Below are positions 25,383 to 35,972 of a stretch of DNA of 64,000 nt, in pieces. The notes under the pieces are model-generated. The model was not told the origin of the DNA, searched no databases, and saw only the letters and a program-made list of their open reading frames with translations. Source of the DNA: Sideroxydans lithotrophicus ES-1 (lineage in GTDB: Bacteria > Pseudomonadota > Gammaproteobacteria > Burkholderiales > Gallionellaceae); the NCBI RefSeq assembly GCF_000025705.1, contig NC_013959.1, positions 1,789,063 to 1,853,062 of the forward strand, read 5' to 3'. The position numbers and the translations under genes were made by a program. Every line of letters starts with the position of its first letter. Within the stretch, counting starts at the first letter, position 1.

Positions 25383-27797
25383 TCAATGCTTGATCGCAGA
25401 GGATGTGCCTGTCTCGCTGATGACTGCAGGTGTGGCAACCGTAGCGACCTCAGGCTCCACCAGCGGTTCCGGCCGGCGCTCCAGCGCCATCTCCAAAACC
25501 TGCTCTATCCACTTGACTGGATGAATATCAAGCTTGTTTTTTACGTTATCCGGTATTTCGACCAGATCCTTGGTGTTTTCTTCAGGGATAAGAACGACCT
25601 TGATTCCACCACGTTGCGCAGCCAGAAGCTTTTCTTTCAAACCCCCGATCGGCAATACTTCACCGCGCAACGTTATCTCACCAGTCATCGCCACATCTGC
25701 ACGTACCGGGATGCCGGTGAGCGCCGACACCATCGCGGTACAGATGCCGATGCCCGCACTCGGGCCGTCCTTGGGTGTTGCACCTTCGGGCAAGTGGATA
25801 TGCAGGTCGCTTTTTTCATAGAAATTTCCGGCGATACCCAAGGCTCGAGCCCGGCTGCGCACTACGCTCAGAGCTGCCTGAATGGATTCCTGCATCACCT
25901 CGCCCAGCTTCCCTGTCGTCGTTGTTTTGCCCTTGCCCGGCAGAACCGCAGTCTCGATGGTCAGCAGTTCGCCACCGACTTCGGTCCAGGCCAAGCCAGT
26001 GACTTGTCCAACCTGATTCGTCTTTTCAGCGATGCCATAACTATAGCGACGCACGCCGAGATATTTGTCCAGATTACGTGCATTGATCGTGACCTTGTTT
26101 TCACGGCCTTTGAGCAATAACGACTTCACCACCTTGCGGCATATCTTGGACAACTCCCTTTCCAGACTACGCACACCTGCTTCGCGCGTGTAGTAACGCA
26201 GGATGTCGCGAATCGCACTTTCAGAGACACTGATCTCTTCCGGTTTCAAGCCATTATTCTTGATCGCCTTGGGCAGTAGATAACGTGTGGCAATATTGAC
26301 CTTCTCGTCCTCGGTGTAGCTGGACACATGGATGACCTCCATACGGTCCAGCAGCGGCGCAGGGATATTCATGCTGTTGGATGTGGCAACGAACATCACA
26401 TCCGACAGGTCATACTCGACTTCAACGTAGTGGTCGACGAAAGTATGGTTCTGCTCCGGATCAAGCACTTCCAGCAATGCCGACGATGGATCTCCGCGAA
26501 AATCCATGCCCATCTTGTCCACTTCATCCAGCAGGAACAGCGGATTCTTCACCCCGACCTTGCTCATGTTCTGCAGTATCTTGCCCGGCATGGAACCGAT
26601 GTAAGTGCGGCGATGCCCTCGTATCTCGGACTCATCCCTTACGCCGCCCAACGACATGCGGACGAACTTGCGGTTGGTTGCACGCGCGATGGACTGCCCC
26701 AGCGAAGTCTTGCCCACACCGGGAGGACCTACCAGGCACAGGATAGGTGCCTTCATCTTGGCCACGCGTTGCTGCACCGCAAGATATTCCACGATGCGCT
26801 CTTTCACCTTTTCCAAACCGTAGTGATCAGCCTCCAGCACGTCTTCAGCATGTTTCAAATCCGTATCGATCTTGGTTTTTTTCTTCCACGGCAAACCAAC
26901 CAGCACATCGATGTAATTGCGCACCACGGTCGCTTCGGCAGACATCGGTGACATCAGGCGCAGCTTTTTCAGTTCCGCCTCGGCTTTTGCTCGTGCATCC
27001 TTGGGCATGTGCGCATCTTTGATCTTCTTCTCGATCTCCTCGATGTCGGCACCGTCTTCGCCTTCGCCCAGCTCCTTCTGGATCGCTTTCACCTGCTCAT
27101 TCAGGTAGTACTCGCGCTGGCTCTTTTCCATCTGGCGTTTGACGCGCCCACGGATACGTTTCTCCACCTGCATGATGTCCAGCTCTGCTTCCAGCAGGCC
27201 CAGCAGATGCTCGAGTCGCTGGCGCACATCGAATATTTCCAGCACTTCCTGCTTCTGTTCCAGCTTGAGCGGCAAATGCGCAGCGATGGTGTCGGCCAAG
27301 CGACCGGCATCGTCGATACCTGCTAGTGAAGTCAGGATTTCAGGCGGGATCTTCTTGTTCAGCTTTACATATTGATCGAACTGGTTGATCAGCGCACGGC
27401 GCATCGCCTCGGCCTCGTGGCCGATCTCTTCGTCGACAGGCACCGGCTGTATCTCGGCATCCAAATGGGATTTGTCATCAAATATCCGCAACACTTTTGC
27501 GCGTTGCGTACCTTCCACAAGCACCTTGACCGTGCCGTCCGGCAATTTGAGCATTTGCAGGATATTGGCGATGCTGCCGATACGATAGATATCCTCGGTG
27601 GCAGGCTCGTCCTTGGCAGCGGATTTTTGCGCAACCAGCACGATGCTTTTACCCGCTTCCATCGCAGCTTCCAGTGCCTTGATGGACTTTGCCCTCCCAA
27701 CGAACAGCGGAATCACCATATGCGGGAAAACCACCACATCGCGCAGGGGCAATAATGGATACAGGTCAGCGGTTGTACTTATAGGATCGTTTTCGGC
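25383..27797 (-). CDS. lon: ATP-dependent protease Lon
   Basis: A hexameric AAA+ serine protease that degrades damaged and regulatory proteins in the cytoplasm. The 804-residue product has the N-terminal substrate domain ([20 protein letters not shown] region), Walker [16 protein letters not shown] near residue 355, Walker [13 protein letters not shown], and the protease domain with the Ser-Lys dyad in [14 protein letters not shown] (Ser near 681) and [10 protein letters not shown] (Lys near 724). I chose ATG 27797 (MAENDPIST); a TTG 33 bases upstream is in frame. The C-terminus has a short extra tail ([16 protein letters not shown]). A sigma32-like promoter precedes the gene. Confidence 0.96.
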   Translation of the reverse strand, partial: AENDPISTTADLYPLLPLRDVVVFPHMVIPLFVGRAKSIKALEAAMEAGKSIVLVAQKSAAKDEPATEDIYRIGSIANILQMLKLPDGTVKVLVEGTQRAKVLRIFDDKSHLDAEIQPVPVDEEIGHEAEAMRRALINQFDQYVKLNKKIPPEILTSLAGIDDAGRLADTIAAHLPLKLEQKQEVLEIFDVRQRLEHLLGLLEAELDIMQVEKRIRGRVKRQMEKSQREYYLNEQVKAIQKELGEGEDGADIEEIEKKIKDAHMPKDARAKAEAELKKLRLMSPMSAEATVVRNYIDVLVGLPWKKKTKIDTDLKHAEDVLEADHYGLEKVKERIVEYLAVQQRVAKMKAPILCLVGPPGVGKTSLGQSIARATNRKFVRMSLGGVRDESEIRGHRRTYIGSMPGKILQNMSKVGVKNPLFLLDEVDKMGMDFRGDPSSALLEVLDPEQNHTFVDHYVEVEYDLSDVMFVATSNSMNIPAPLLDRMEVIHVSSYTEDEKVNIATRYLLPKAIKNNGLKPEEISVSESAIRDILRYYTREAGVRSLERELSKICRKVVKSLLLKGRENKVTINARNLDKYLGVRRYSYGIAEKTNQVGQVTGLAWTEVGGELLTIETAVLPGKGKTTTTGKLGEVMQESIQAALSVVRSRARALGIAGNFYEKSDLHIHLPEGATPKDGPSAGIGICTAMVSALTGIPVRADVAMTGEITLRGEVLPIGGLKEKLLAAQRGGIKVVLIPEENTKDLVEIPDNVKNKLDIHPVKWIEQVLEMALERRPEPLVEPEVATVATPAVISETGTSSAIKH

Positions 27798-27835
27798 CAT
27801 GATTCGGGACTCTGAATTATTAGGGGACAAAGACG

Positions 27836-27863
27836 ATGTGGGGTCAGGGCTCAGTAATTCAAG
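27836..27863 (-). promoter_or_regulatory. Sigma32 (heat-shock) promoter of lon
   Basis: On the minus strand CTTGAA (27858-27863) and CCCCACAT (27836-27843) are separated by 14 bases, close to the sigma32 consensus CTTGAA-N13-15-CCCCATNT. It ends 38 bases upstream of the lon ATG in the short clpX-lon gap and overlaps an imperfect hairpin just after clpX. Lon is heat-induced through sigma32 in E. coli, so the site makes sense. Confidence 0.75.
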
Positions 27864-27883
27864 CCCTGCCCGCCAAGGCAGGC

Positions 27884-29140
27884 TTACGCGGCCTTGGGCG
27901 TATCCGCATACATCACGATGGGCTTGATTTCACCCGCACTGTTTTCGTCAAGCACTACTTTGCTCACGTTTTCCGCCGACGGCAGATCGAACATGGTATC
28001 CAGCAAGGCATTTTCAAGAATTGAGCGTAATCCGCGCGCACCGGTCTTCCGTTCCAGCGCCTTTTTTGCAATCACATTCAACACGCCTTCGCGGAACTCC
28101 AGTTCCACACCTTCCATCGAGAACAGTTTCTGATACTGCTTGGTAAGCGCATTTTTTGGCTCGGTCAATATCTGGATCAAGGCTGCCTCATCCAATCCCT
28201 CGAGTGTCGCCACCACCGGCAGGCGGCCGACGAACTCTGGAATCAGACCGAACTTGATCAAGTCTTCCGGCTCCACTCCGCGCAACACCTTGCCGATATC
28301 GTTACTTTCATCGCGTTTGGCAAGATTGGCGGAGAAACCTATACCTGCTTTCTCGGAGCGGTTGCGAATCACCTTCTCCAGACCGTCGAATGCACCGCCG
28401 CAGATGAACAGTATATTGCTGGTATCCACCTGGAGGAACTCGGTATTCGGATGCTTGCGTCCGCCCTGAGGAGGGATAGACGCCTTGGTGCCCTCGATCA
28501 GTTTCAGCAGTGCCTGCTGCACGCCCTCACCCGACACATCGCGGGTAATGGAAGGGTTGTCGGATTTGCGCGAGATCTTGTCGATCTCGTCGATGTAGAC
28601 GATACCGCGTTGCGCACGCTCAACATCATAGTCGCAGGCCTGCAGCAATTTCTGGATGATGTTCTCGACATCCTCGCCAACATAACCCGCTTCTGTCAGC
28701 GTAGTGGCATCCGCCATCACGAAAGGCACATTGAGCAACCGCGCCAGCGTCTGCGCCAGCAAGGTCTTGCCCGAGCCAGTCGGTCCGACCAGCAGGATAT
28801 TGCTCTTTGCCAGTTCGACACCGTCCGCGTCAGTGCTCTTCAAGCGCTTGTAGTGGTTATATACAGCCACCGACAGAATCTTTTTTGCCTGACGCTGCCC
28901 AATGACATACTCATCCAGACGTGCGCAAATCTCATGAGGAACCGGCAACTCGCTCTTGTCTGACTTGTCCCCGCCGATGCTGCTTTGTGTCTCTTCGCGA
29001 ATGATGTCGTTGCACAGCGCGATACACTCGTCGCACACGAATACCGACGGGCCCGCAATCAGCTTGCGCACCTCATGCTGGCTTTTCCCGCAGAACGAGC
29101 AGTACAGCAGCTTGTCACCCTTGTTCTTGTCCGACGTCAT
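27884..29140 (-). CDS. clpX: ATP-dependent Clp protease ATP-binding subunit ClpX
   Basis: The AAA+ unfoldase that feeds substrates to ClpP. The 418-residue protein has the N-terminal zinc-binding domain (C14, C17, C36, C39 in YCSFCGKS and [10 protein letters not shown]), Walker [13 protein letters not shown], Walker [11 protein letters not shown], the pore loop GYVGEDVE, and [12 protein letters not shown], the region of the ClpP-binding IGF loop. The start is ATG 29140 with GGAGGTG five bases upstream; a GTG two codons earlier is in frame. It follows clpP after 42 bases. Confidence 0.96.
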   Translation of the reverse strand: MTSDKNKGDKLLYCSFCGKSQHEVRKLIAGPSVFVCDECIALCNDIIREETQSSIGGDKSDKSELPVPHEICARLDEYVIGQRQAKKILSVAVYNHYKRLKSTDADGVELAKSNILLVGPTGSGKTLLAQTLARLLNVPFVMADATTLTEAGYVGEDVENIIQKLLQACDYDVERAQRGIVYIDEIDKISRKSDNPSITRDVSGEGVQQALLKLIEGTKASIPPQGGRKHPNTEFLQVDTSNILFICGGAFDGLEKVIRNRSEKAGIGFSANLAKRDESNDIGKVLRGVEPEDLIKFGLIPEFVGRLPVVATLEGLDEAALIQILTEPKNALTKQYQKLFSMEGVELEFREGVLNVIAKKALERKTGARGLRSILENALLDTMFDLPSAENVSKVVLDENSAGEIKPIVMYADTPKAA

Positions 29141-29182
29141 TTGCACCTCCGCTCCGAAATTATCGGCAACCTACCTGATTAC

Positions 29183-29809
29183 TTAAATCCGCTTATCCAG
29201 CACTTGATCTACCAGGCCGTATTCCACAGCCTCTTTCGCACTGAGGAAATTGTCGCGTTCGCTGTCGCGGGCGATTTCTTCCACTGTGCGTCCGGTATGT
29301 TGTGCCATCAATGCATACAGGCGTTCGCGCAAACTCAGGATGTACCTGGCATGGATCTCGATATCCGATGCCTGGCCGCGGAATCCACCCAAAGGCTGGT
29401 GGATCATTACGGTTGAATTCGGCAAGGCAAAACGCTTGCCCTTTGCACCTGCCTGCAGAAGGAATGCGCCCATCGATGCGGCCATACCGATACACAGCGT
29501 AGATACCTGCGGCTTGATGAACTGCATGGTATCGTAGATCGCCATACCCGCCGAGATGGAGCCGCCCGGCGAGTTGATGTAGAAATGGATATCCTTGTCC
29601 GGATTTTCCGATTCCAGGAACAACATTTGGGCAACGATCAGATTGGCGGTATGGTCATTGACCTCGCCAACCAGGAATACCACACGCTCCTTGAGCAGGC
29701 GCGAATAGATATCGTAGGCCCGCTCTCCTCGCCCGCTGCTCTCAACCACCATCGGAATCATGCCGATGTCCTGCGGTTCCATCATCAGCTTGGTAGAGCT
29801 ATTCAACAT
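29183..29809 (-). CDS. clpP: ATP-dependent Clp protease proteolytic subunit ClpP
   Basis: The tetradecameric serine peptidase that degrades proteins delivered by ClpX or ClpA. The 208-residue product has the catalytic triad S112 ([12 protein letters not shown]), H137 ([11 protein letters not shown]) and D186 ([18 protein letters not shown]), with the same spacing as E. coli. The first residues are a propeptide that is probably autoprocessed. It begins two bases after the tig stop. Confidence 0.97.
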   Translation of the reverse strand: MLNSSTKLMMEPQDIGMIPMVVESSGRGERAYDIYSRLLKERVVFLVGEVNDHTANLIVAQMLFLESENPDKDIHFYINSPGGSISAGMAIYDTMQFIKPQVSTLCIGMAASMGAFLLQAGAKGKRFALPNSTVMIHQPLGGFRGQASDIEIHARYILSLRERLYALMAQHTGRTVEEIARDSERDNFLSAKEAVEYGLVDQVLDKRI

Positions 29810-29811
29810 GT

Positions 29812-31116
29812 TCAGTTACTCCCCATCAATTCGTTCAGCGTGACTGCCTGATCGCCGACCTTGGCACCAGCCATCACCCAGGCGACCACATTATCCTCCA
29901 GCACGAGATTTTCGACTTCACGCAGGCGCGCAGGATCGGAGTTATACCAACGCACCACTTCTTCCGGATGCTCGTAGCTCTGCGCATATTCCTGCACCAG
30001 AGCCTTTACCTGTTCAGGCTTGGCTTGCAGGTCATGCTTCTTGACCAACTCAGCCAGAATCAGGCCGAGCTTCACGCGCTTGGTCGCACGTTCGACAAAC
30101 ATATCCGCCGGCAATTGCATCCCCTTGGGGATTTTCATTCCGCGCGACTCCATATCCTGCAGAGTCTGCTGCATCAGGTTTTGTGCCTCACTTTCCAACA
30201 GTGACTTGGGCACTTCCAGCTCAGATATCTTGAGCAACGCGTCCATTGCGCTGTCTTTATTGCGCACCTTCACCCGACGCTGAGCCTCGCGCCCGATGTT
30301 GTCGCGGATCTCGGCTTTAAGCTTGTCCACATCGCCGTCCTCCAGGCCAAGAGATCTGGCGAACTCGGCATCGACTTCAGGCAACTCCGCCTCTTCCACT
30401 GCATGCACGGTGATAGTGAAAGTCACTTGCTTGCCGGCCACTTCCTTGCCGTGATAATCCGCGGGGAAAGTCATGTCGAAGGACTTGGTCTCCCCTGCTT
30501 TCATACCGACGATGGCCTTTTCGAAATCCGGCAGCATGCGCCCGACCCCAAGCACCAACGGAACATCCTTGGCTTCGCCACCTTCGAATACGACTCCGTT
30601 CAGCTTGCCGTAATAATCGATGCGAACCTGGTCGTCATTACGAGCCGCACGATCGGTTTTTTTGAACACTGCACGCTGCTTGCGCAATGTCTTGATGGTC
30701 TCTTCCACATCCGCATCGCTCAGCGTGAATGCAACGCGATTTACGCTTACGTCCGAGATATCGCCCAGGGTGACTTCCGGATAAACCTCGAAAGTCGCGC
30801 TGTACTCGATCTGCGGCGCGTTCAGGTCCGCAGTCTTGATCTCGAACTGCGGATAGCCGGCCACTTGCAGCTTGTTGGTAACGGCAGCCTCGGCAAAAGA
30901 ACGTTGCAGGCTCTCGCCCAGAACTTCCTGTTGCACCGATGGCCCGTATTGCTGCTCCAGGACTTTATACGGCACTTTGCCCGGACGGAATCCATGTACT
31001 TTGGCGGTCCGGCCGATGCGCTTCAGCCGCGCTTCCATTTCGCCGCGCAATTGTTGCTGGGGGATGGACGCATTCAAACGGCGCTGCAATCCACTCAAGG
31101 TCTCTACATTTGACAT
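29812..31116 (-). CDS. tig: Trigger factor
   Basis: A ribosome-associated chaperone with prolyl isomerase activity, first to meet nascent chains. The 434-residue protein has the N-terminal ribosome-binding domain with signature [12 protein letters not shown] (residues about 41-52), an FKBP-type domain at about 160-245 ([36 protein letters not shown]) and a helical C-terminal domain. The ATG at 31116 has AAGGAAG upstream. First gene of tig-clpP-clpX. Confidence 0.97.
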   Translation of the reverse strand: MSNVETLSGLQRRLNASIPQQQLRGEMEARLKRIGRTAKVHGFRPGKVPYKVLEQQYGPSVQQEVLGESLQRSFAEAAVTNKLQVAGYPQFEIKTADLNAPQIEYSATFEVYPEVTLGDISDVSVNRVAFTLSDADVEETIKTLRKQRAVFKKTDRAARNDDQVRIDYYGKLNGVVFEGGEAKDVPLVLGVGRMLPDFEKAIVGMKAGETKSFDMTFPADYHGKEVAGKQVTFTITVHAVEEAELPEVDAEFARSLGLEDGDVDKLKAEIRDNIGREAQRRVKVRNKDSAMDALLKISELEVPKSLLESEAQNLMQQTLQDMESRGMKIPKGMQLPADMFVERATKRVKLGLILAELVKKHDLQAKPEQVKALVQEYAQSYEHPEEVVRWYNSDPARLREVENLVLEDNVVAWVMAGAKVGDQAVTLNELMGSN

Positions 31117-31181
31117 ACTGACACTTCCTTTGAATTTAGGCTGGCTTCACAAAACGAATATCGCGGACAGAATGATACATG

Positions 31182-31212
31182 AAACGGGGCGGGATGGCCC
31201 GCCCGCCCGTTT
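31182..31212 (-). terminator. Terminator after glgP
   Basis: A GC-rich stem (12 bases at 31182-31193 against 11 bases at 31202-31212, one bulge) overlaps the glgP stop codon and is followed on the minus strand by TTTCATGTATCATT. It separates glgP from tig. Confidence 0.75.
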
Positions 31213-33715
31213 ACTCAACATGTGCCGGCACTTGCAGCAGGTGCCAGATATCGCGGTTATAGTCCTGTATGGTGCGGTCGCTGGAGAACTTTCCGCTGGC
31301 TGCGGTATTGAGGATACTCATGCGAGTCCAGCGTTCGCGATCACGATATGCGGCAGACACCTTTTGCTGGGCAAGCACGTAACTGCGGAAATCCGCAGCC
31401 GTCAGCCATGGATCCTGCGGACTCATGATCGCCTGTACGACAGGATCGAACAGCCCCGGCTCGAACAGGTTGAAATGTCCGCTTTCCAGCAAGTGCATCA
31501 CTCGCGCCAGCTCCTTGTCGGACGCAACGATAGCGGCTGGATCATAATGTCCGTGAGCTGCCTCGACCTGCTCGGCAGTCAATCCGAACAAAAAGAAGCT
31601 CTCCGCTCCGACTTCTTCGCGGATCTCGATGTTGGCTCCATCCAGCGTACCGACGGTGATCGCTCCGTTCATCATGAATTTCATGTTGCCCGTACCCGAT
31701 GCCTCCTTGCCCGCCGTGGAAATCTGCTCGGACAGGTCGGCGGCCGGACAGATCACCTCCATCGCAGAAACACGATAGTCCGGCAGAAAGGCCAGGCGCA
31801 ACAGACCCTTGGTTGCCGGATCGTGATTGACGACATCTGCTACCGCGATCACCAGCCGGATGATGCGCTTTGCCATGATATAGCCCGGCGCAGCCTTGCC
31901 ACCGATCAGCACACAACGCGGCGTCCAGTCGGCAATATCGCCACTCTTGATGCGATCATAAAGATGGATGACATGCAGCACATTGAGCAACTGGCGTTTG
32001 TATTCGTGGATACGCTTGACTTGCACATCGAACAATGCAGAAGTATCGAATTCGACGCCGCAATCCTTTGCGACCATCTCGGCCAATTTTTGCTTGTTGG
32101 CCTGTTTCACCTTGTACCACTCGGCCCGGAACTTCTTGTCATCGGCAAATTCGCGCAGCGCCGTCAATCTGGACAGGTCGGTTCGCCAAGCGTCACCGAT
32201 ACTCTGGTCGATCAGTGCGCTCAGCAACGGATTGCTTGAAGCCATCCAGCGACGTGGCGTCACTCCGTTGGTCTTGTTGTTGAACCTGGCCGGCCACAAC
32301 TCGAAGAAGTCATGGAACAGATGCTGCTGCAACAGCTTCGAATGCAGCGCAGCCACGCCATTCACGGAATGAGACGCCACCACTGCCAGATAGGCCATGC
32401 GTATCTGCGGCACGCCGCACTCTTCCACGATGGACATGCGCCGCTCGCGCTCCGTATCGCCGGGCCAGCGTGAAGACACCTCCTCCATGAAACGGGCATT
32501 GATCTCGTAGATGATCTCCAGCAATCGCGGCAACAGTCGCCCGAACATATGCACCGGCCAGCGCTCCAATGCTTCCGGCAACAGCGTATGGTTGGTATAG
32601 GCCATCGTGTTCGAAGTGATATCCCACGCCTCATCCCAGCCCAATCCATGTTCATCCATCAGCAAACGCATCAGTTCCGGCACGGCACAGGTGGGATGAG
32701 TATCGTTTAATTGAAAACAGTTCTTTTCGGCGAAGCCGGTGAAATCATTGCCATTCTTGTTCACCCATTGGCGCAAGACGTCCTGCAGGCTCGCTGACGC
32801 CAGGAAATACTGCTGGCGCAAACGCAGCTCCTTGCCGTTCTCGCTGGCATCGTTCGGGTACAAGACCATGGTGATATGCTCGGCGGCATTCTTGGCCGCG
32901 ACCGCCTCGGTATAACTGCCGGCATTGAATTCATCCAGGTTGAACTCTTCGGTGGCTGTCGCTTTCCACAGACGCAAGGTATTCACAGTGCCGTTGCGAT
33001 AGCCGGGTATCGGCATGTCATAAGGCACGGCGACCACATCCTGGGTATCCACCCAGCGTGCGTGCAAACCGCCATCCGATCCGGTATAGAAATCGGAACG
33101 CCCACCGAATTGGATGTTGACCGCGAATTCCGGCCGTTCGATCTCCCATGGATTGCCGTTGCGCAACCAATGGTCCGGCTCCTCCATCTGGCGCCCATGT
33201 TCGAGCTTCTGGCGGAACATGCCGTATTCGTAGCGGATGCCGTAGCCCGTCACCGGCAGTTGCAGCGTCGCACAGCTATCCAGGAAGCATGCCGCCAAGC
33301 GGCCCAGGCCGCCATTGCCCAGGCCGGCATCGCTTTCCAGTTCTTGCACCTCCTCCAGATCCAGACCCAGATTGCGCATCGCTTCGGCGCTTGCCCCTTC
33401 CAGATCCAGGTTCAATAGCGCATTGCCCAAAGCGCGCCCCATGAGGAATTCCAGTGACAGGTAATAGGCCTGTTTGCAATCGGACTCATCGTAGGCGCGC
33501 TGCGTCCTGCGCCAGCGCTCGACCAAACGGTCGCGCAAAACCAAAGCGCAGGAAGAATAAACATGGTGCGAAGACACACTCGCCTTTTCCCAGCCAAGGG
33601 TGTGATTGAAATAACGACAAAAATCCTCCTCCACACCGATGGCATTCATGCCCAGTGGCGGAATCTTCATCGTGCCAGGATGCTTGGCGAGAAAAGGCTT
33701 ATTGACCGTATTCAT
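31211..33715 (-). CDS. glgP: Glycogen/starch phosphorylase
   Basis: Releases glucose-1-phosphate from glycogen by phosphorolysis, with PLP as catalytic phosphate group. The 834-residue length is typical. Features include LEFLMGRALGNALLNL, GNGGLGRLAACFLDS, NDTHPTCAVPELMRLL, ARFNNKTNGVTPRRW and the PLP-lysine region EASGTGNMKFMMNGA. The start ATG 33715 has GGAATGAA before it. It has its own promoter and terminator and lies behind the other glycogen genes in the same direction. Confidence 0.96.
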   Translation of the reverse strand: MNTVNKPFLAKHPGTMKIPPLGMNAIGVEEDFCRYFNHTLGWEKASVSSHHVYSSCALVLRDRLVERWRRTQRAYDESDCKQAYYLSLEFLMGRALGNALLNLDLEGASAEAMRNLGLDLEEVQELESDAGLGNGGLGRLAACFLDSCATLQLPVTGYGIRYEYGMFRQKLEHGRQMEEPDHWLRNGNPWEIERPEFAVNIQFGGRSDFYTGSDGGLHARWVDTQDVVAVPYDMPIPGYRNGTVNTLRLWKATATEEFNLDEFNAGSYTEAVAAKNAAEHITMVLYPNDASENGKELRLRQQYFLASASLQDVLRQWVNKNGNDFTGFAEKNCFQLNDTHPTCAVPELMRLLMDEHGLGWDEAWDITSNTMAYTNHTLLPEALERWPVHMFGRLLPRLLEIIYEINARFMEEVSSRWPGDTERERRMSIVEECGVPQIRMAYLAVVASHSVNGVAALHSKLLQQHLFHDFFELWPARFNNKTNGVTPRRWMASSNPLLSALIDQSIGDAWRTDLSRLTALREFADDKKFRAEWYKVKQANKQKLAEMVAKDCGVEFDTSALFDVQVKRIHEYKRQLLNVLHVIHLYDRIKSGDIADWTPRCVLIGGKAAPGYIMAKRIIRLVIAVADVVNHDPATKGLLRLAFLPDYRVSAMEVICPAADLSEQISTAGKEASGTGNMKFMMNGAITVGTLDGANIEIREEVGAESFFLFGLTAEQVEAAHGHYDPAAIVASDKELARVMHLLESGHFNLFEPGLFDPVVQAIMSPQDPWLTAADFRSYVLAQQKVSAAYRDRERWTRMSILNTAASGKFSSDRTIQDYNRDIWHLLQVPAHVE

Positions 33716-34194
33716 TTCATTCCCAATGATTTATAAATTGGTTGCTTTATAACAACAGCAACATTGATGCCAAGCAGCAGTTAACACAAGAACACGGAGC
33801 GTACTCGAAAGTCATCACTTCGTCGGCCGACGTTATCCTGAATATCTGCACATGGTGTTCAACCCTGCCCTGACAACAACAGCGTCTTCCATTCTCCGAA
33901 TCAGACACCGGCACCAACTCGGTGCAGTCCGAACCGACCGGCACAAAATCGCCTCGTTAGACGTTCTCCATGAACATGCGGACCGCAATAATATTAAAGC
34001 AACCGGTCCGCCCCCGTGTGCGGATATGGGAATCGCTCAAGCACTCGATACAAAGCGGGCTGACGTCGGAAAAAACCATGACTGTATGCAAAAGTCACAT
34101 GCGCCCAATGGGTAAGTTTTCCCACAAACGGGAATGAATGCCGACAGTGTAACAACAAAGCTGACGGCCATGCCTACAACCATTCTGGCCAGGA
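33716..34194. other. Intergenic region upstream of glgP, 479 bases
   Basis: It contains the glgP promoter at 33746-33773. The remaining 400 bases hold only short frames without ribosome sites or family resemblance (33852-34115 plus; 33747-33944 minus). I see no tRNA, clear terminator or repeat in it. Confidence 0.5.
33746..33773 (-). promoter_or_regulatory. Sigma70 promoter of glgP
   Basis: On the minus strand TTGGCA (33768-33773), a 16-base spacer and TATAAA (33746-33751) lie 30 bases upstream of the glgP ATG. A second TATAAA-like stretch lies closer to the gene (33731-33736). Confidence 0.65.
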
Positions 34195-35943
34195 TCAAAC
34201 GGCTTCGGAACGGCGCATGGCTCCGCCCATGGCCGGCTCTCCAGTGCCTACGCTGATCACATGCTGCAACTCAAGGGGCGGCGGCAGTTTGAGCAGGCGA
34301 TACAGATTTGAAAGGTTGCGACGGAACAGCGCGTCGAAAGAGGCCACGCTCATCGCCGAATTGTAATCGCCGAACCACCAGAACCAGTCAGAGCCTTCGC
34401 AATCCGCAAGCTGCTCGGTGGCCAGCCGCATCTCATCGGCATTCAAGCGCCCGCTCGACATGACGATGTCATAGCTGCGCTTGGCTTCGCACAACAAATC
34501 CCAACCGCGATTCTTGTCGGCAGAACCGATCCAGGTGCTGAACGTCCCATACACCCAGCTGCCCGCCACCATCTGTTTCAATTTGCTCGCCGTCACAGGC
34601 GAATCCGGATCGTTCAGTGCCCGTACGCAATCATGGAAAGTAGTGGTGCAGATATCGGCATGACTTTCCAGTCTGGAATAGAGTTCCGACAGGAAATAAT
34701 AGGCGTTGTAGGGATAATATTCCCACGCGTTTTCGCCATCCAGGATCACGGTGACTACCGGGTCGTCGTCACCCGGCGCATTGCGCAGTATCTCCTCCAG
34801 ATGATGGACGAAATCGGCTGCCGCATCATCGCCCTTCCACTTTGCGTATTCGAAGCCTATCTTGTCCGACAAACCGTCATCGCGGAAGAAACAATGGATC
34901 GGCTTGCCGCCCGTCTCGACCAGATAAGGCTTGTACAGATACCCCGAGCTGCCCGGCAGCGGGTTGTCGTTCATCTCGCGCCGCAGGCTATTGGCCAACA
35001 CCGCCTGCCCGGTCGCAGTCCATTCGCAACCGTGTTCCGCCAGCAGCTTCAACGCAGCTCGCGACACACCGCCTTCGGAAGGCCACATGCCGTAAGGTAC
35101 GGTTCCGAAATTTTGCCTGTGACTCTCCACGGCATTGGCAAGGTGGGAATGCACTCGCGACAGTCCGCCCGGATAGTGCGATGCCTGAGGCAATGGCGCG
35201 TTCGGTTCGCTTTCACGTGCTGCAGCAAAGTCCAGCAACAGCGGCACGATGGGGTGGTTGTAAGGTGTGGACGATATTTCGATCTGCCCGCGTTCCGCAA
35301 GTTTGCGATACCGCGGCACGATGCCGGTGATGATCTCCCCGATCAGATCGAACAACTCCTTGCGCTCGGTATAGGTGAACTGGCTGCCCTTGGTCATCAA
35401 CCGGGCCACCAGTTCGCTGCTGCGGCGCATACTCTCGCCCATCCAGACGAGGTGGTACCAGACCAGCAGGTCGGCCAGATATTGTCCAGACAGATAGGTC
35501 ACATTCTCGCGGCCATGCCCCTCCACCAGCTTCTGCAGGTCGAACAGGTGCTGATAGGCCCGGTACGGCTTCAGCATCTTGGTATGGTTGCTCTTGAAAC
35601 AACTGTCCAGGATGTGTTGACGCGCTTCGTCGCCCAGCTCGTCCAGCCGCTCGTGATTCAGCATCCCGAGCAACGCATCGCGAATGTCGCCGCTCTTGAA
35701 CTGCCGTTCGTAATCCTGCAGTTGCTCGACCAGGATGGGCACGAAGTTCACCACTGCCCTGGCTTGCGGATGCTGTTCCAGGTGGAATGCCATATCGGTG
35801 TAATCCTTCATGGCATGCAGATAAGTCCATGGCAGCACGAACTCGCCATTCAGGTACTCGCGATAATCCGGCTGATGCATGTGCCAGCACAGGATCAGAT
35901 GCAGCTTCTTGTTGACGTTTTGCTTCGTATTGCTTTGTGGCAT
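34195..35943 (-). CDS. Glycoside hydrolase family 57 protein
   Basis: A 582-residue cytoplasmic alpha-glucan-active enzyme of the GH57 type (alpha-amylase, 4-alpha-glucanotransferase or branching enzyme). The N-terminal LHLILCWHMHQPDYREY carries the family's first motif (HQP); later segments include YGMWPSEGGVS, with a Glu in the usual nucleophile region, VILDGENAWEYYPYNAYYFL, and DWFWWFGDYNSA. I chose ATG 35943 with GGAAAG upstream; the frame is open for another 100 codons, which are implausible. It sits 30 bases after glgC and probably handles glycogen or maltodextrin; the precise activity is not readable. Confidence 0.88.
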   Translation of the reverse strand: MPQSNTKQNVNKKLHLILCWHMHQPDYREYLNGEFVLPWTYLHAMKDYTDMAFHLEQHPQARAVVNFVPILVEQLQDYERQFKSGDIRDALLGMLNHERLDELGDEARQHILDSCFKSNHTKMLKPYRAYQHLFDLQKLVEGHGRENVTYLSGQYLADLLVWYHLVWMGESMRRSSELVARLMTKGSQFTYTERKELFDLIGEIITGIVPRYRKLAERGQIEISSTPYNHPIVPLLLDFAAARESEPNAPLPQASHYPGGLSRVHSHLANAVESHRQNFGTVPYGMWPSEGGVSRAALKLLAEHGCEWTATGQAVLANSLRREMNDNPLPGSSGYLYKPYLVETGGKPIHCFFRDDGLSDKIGFEYAKWKGDDAAADFVHHLEEILRNAPGDDDPVVTVILDGENAWEYYPYNAYYFLSELYSRLESHADICTTTFHDCVRALNDPDSPVTASKLKQMVAGSWVYGTFSTWIGSADKNRGWDLLCEAKRSYDIVMSSGRLNADEMRLATEQLADCEGSDWFWWFGDYNSAMSVASFDALFRRNLSNLYRLLKLPPPLELQHVISVGTGEPAMGGAMRRSEAV

Positions 35944-35972
35944 GGTACTTTCCAATGATCGTCCTGAGAAGC

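Noticed and set aside
27861-27883. Imperfect hairpin directly after clpX as a terminator
   Set aside because: Stem has a bulge, no T-run follows, and it overlaps the sigma32 -35 box; not strong enough to call.
33852-34115. An 87-codon plus-strand frame between glgP and the GH57 gene
   Set aside because: No ribosome site, unusual composition, and it would run divergent from glgP over its upstream region.
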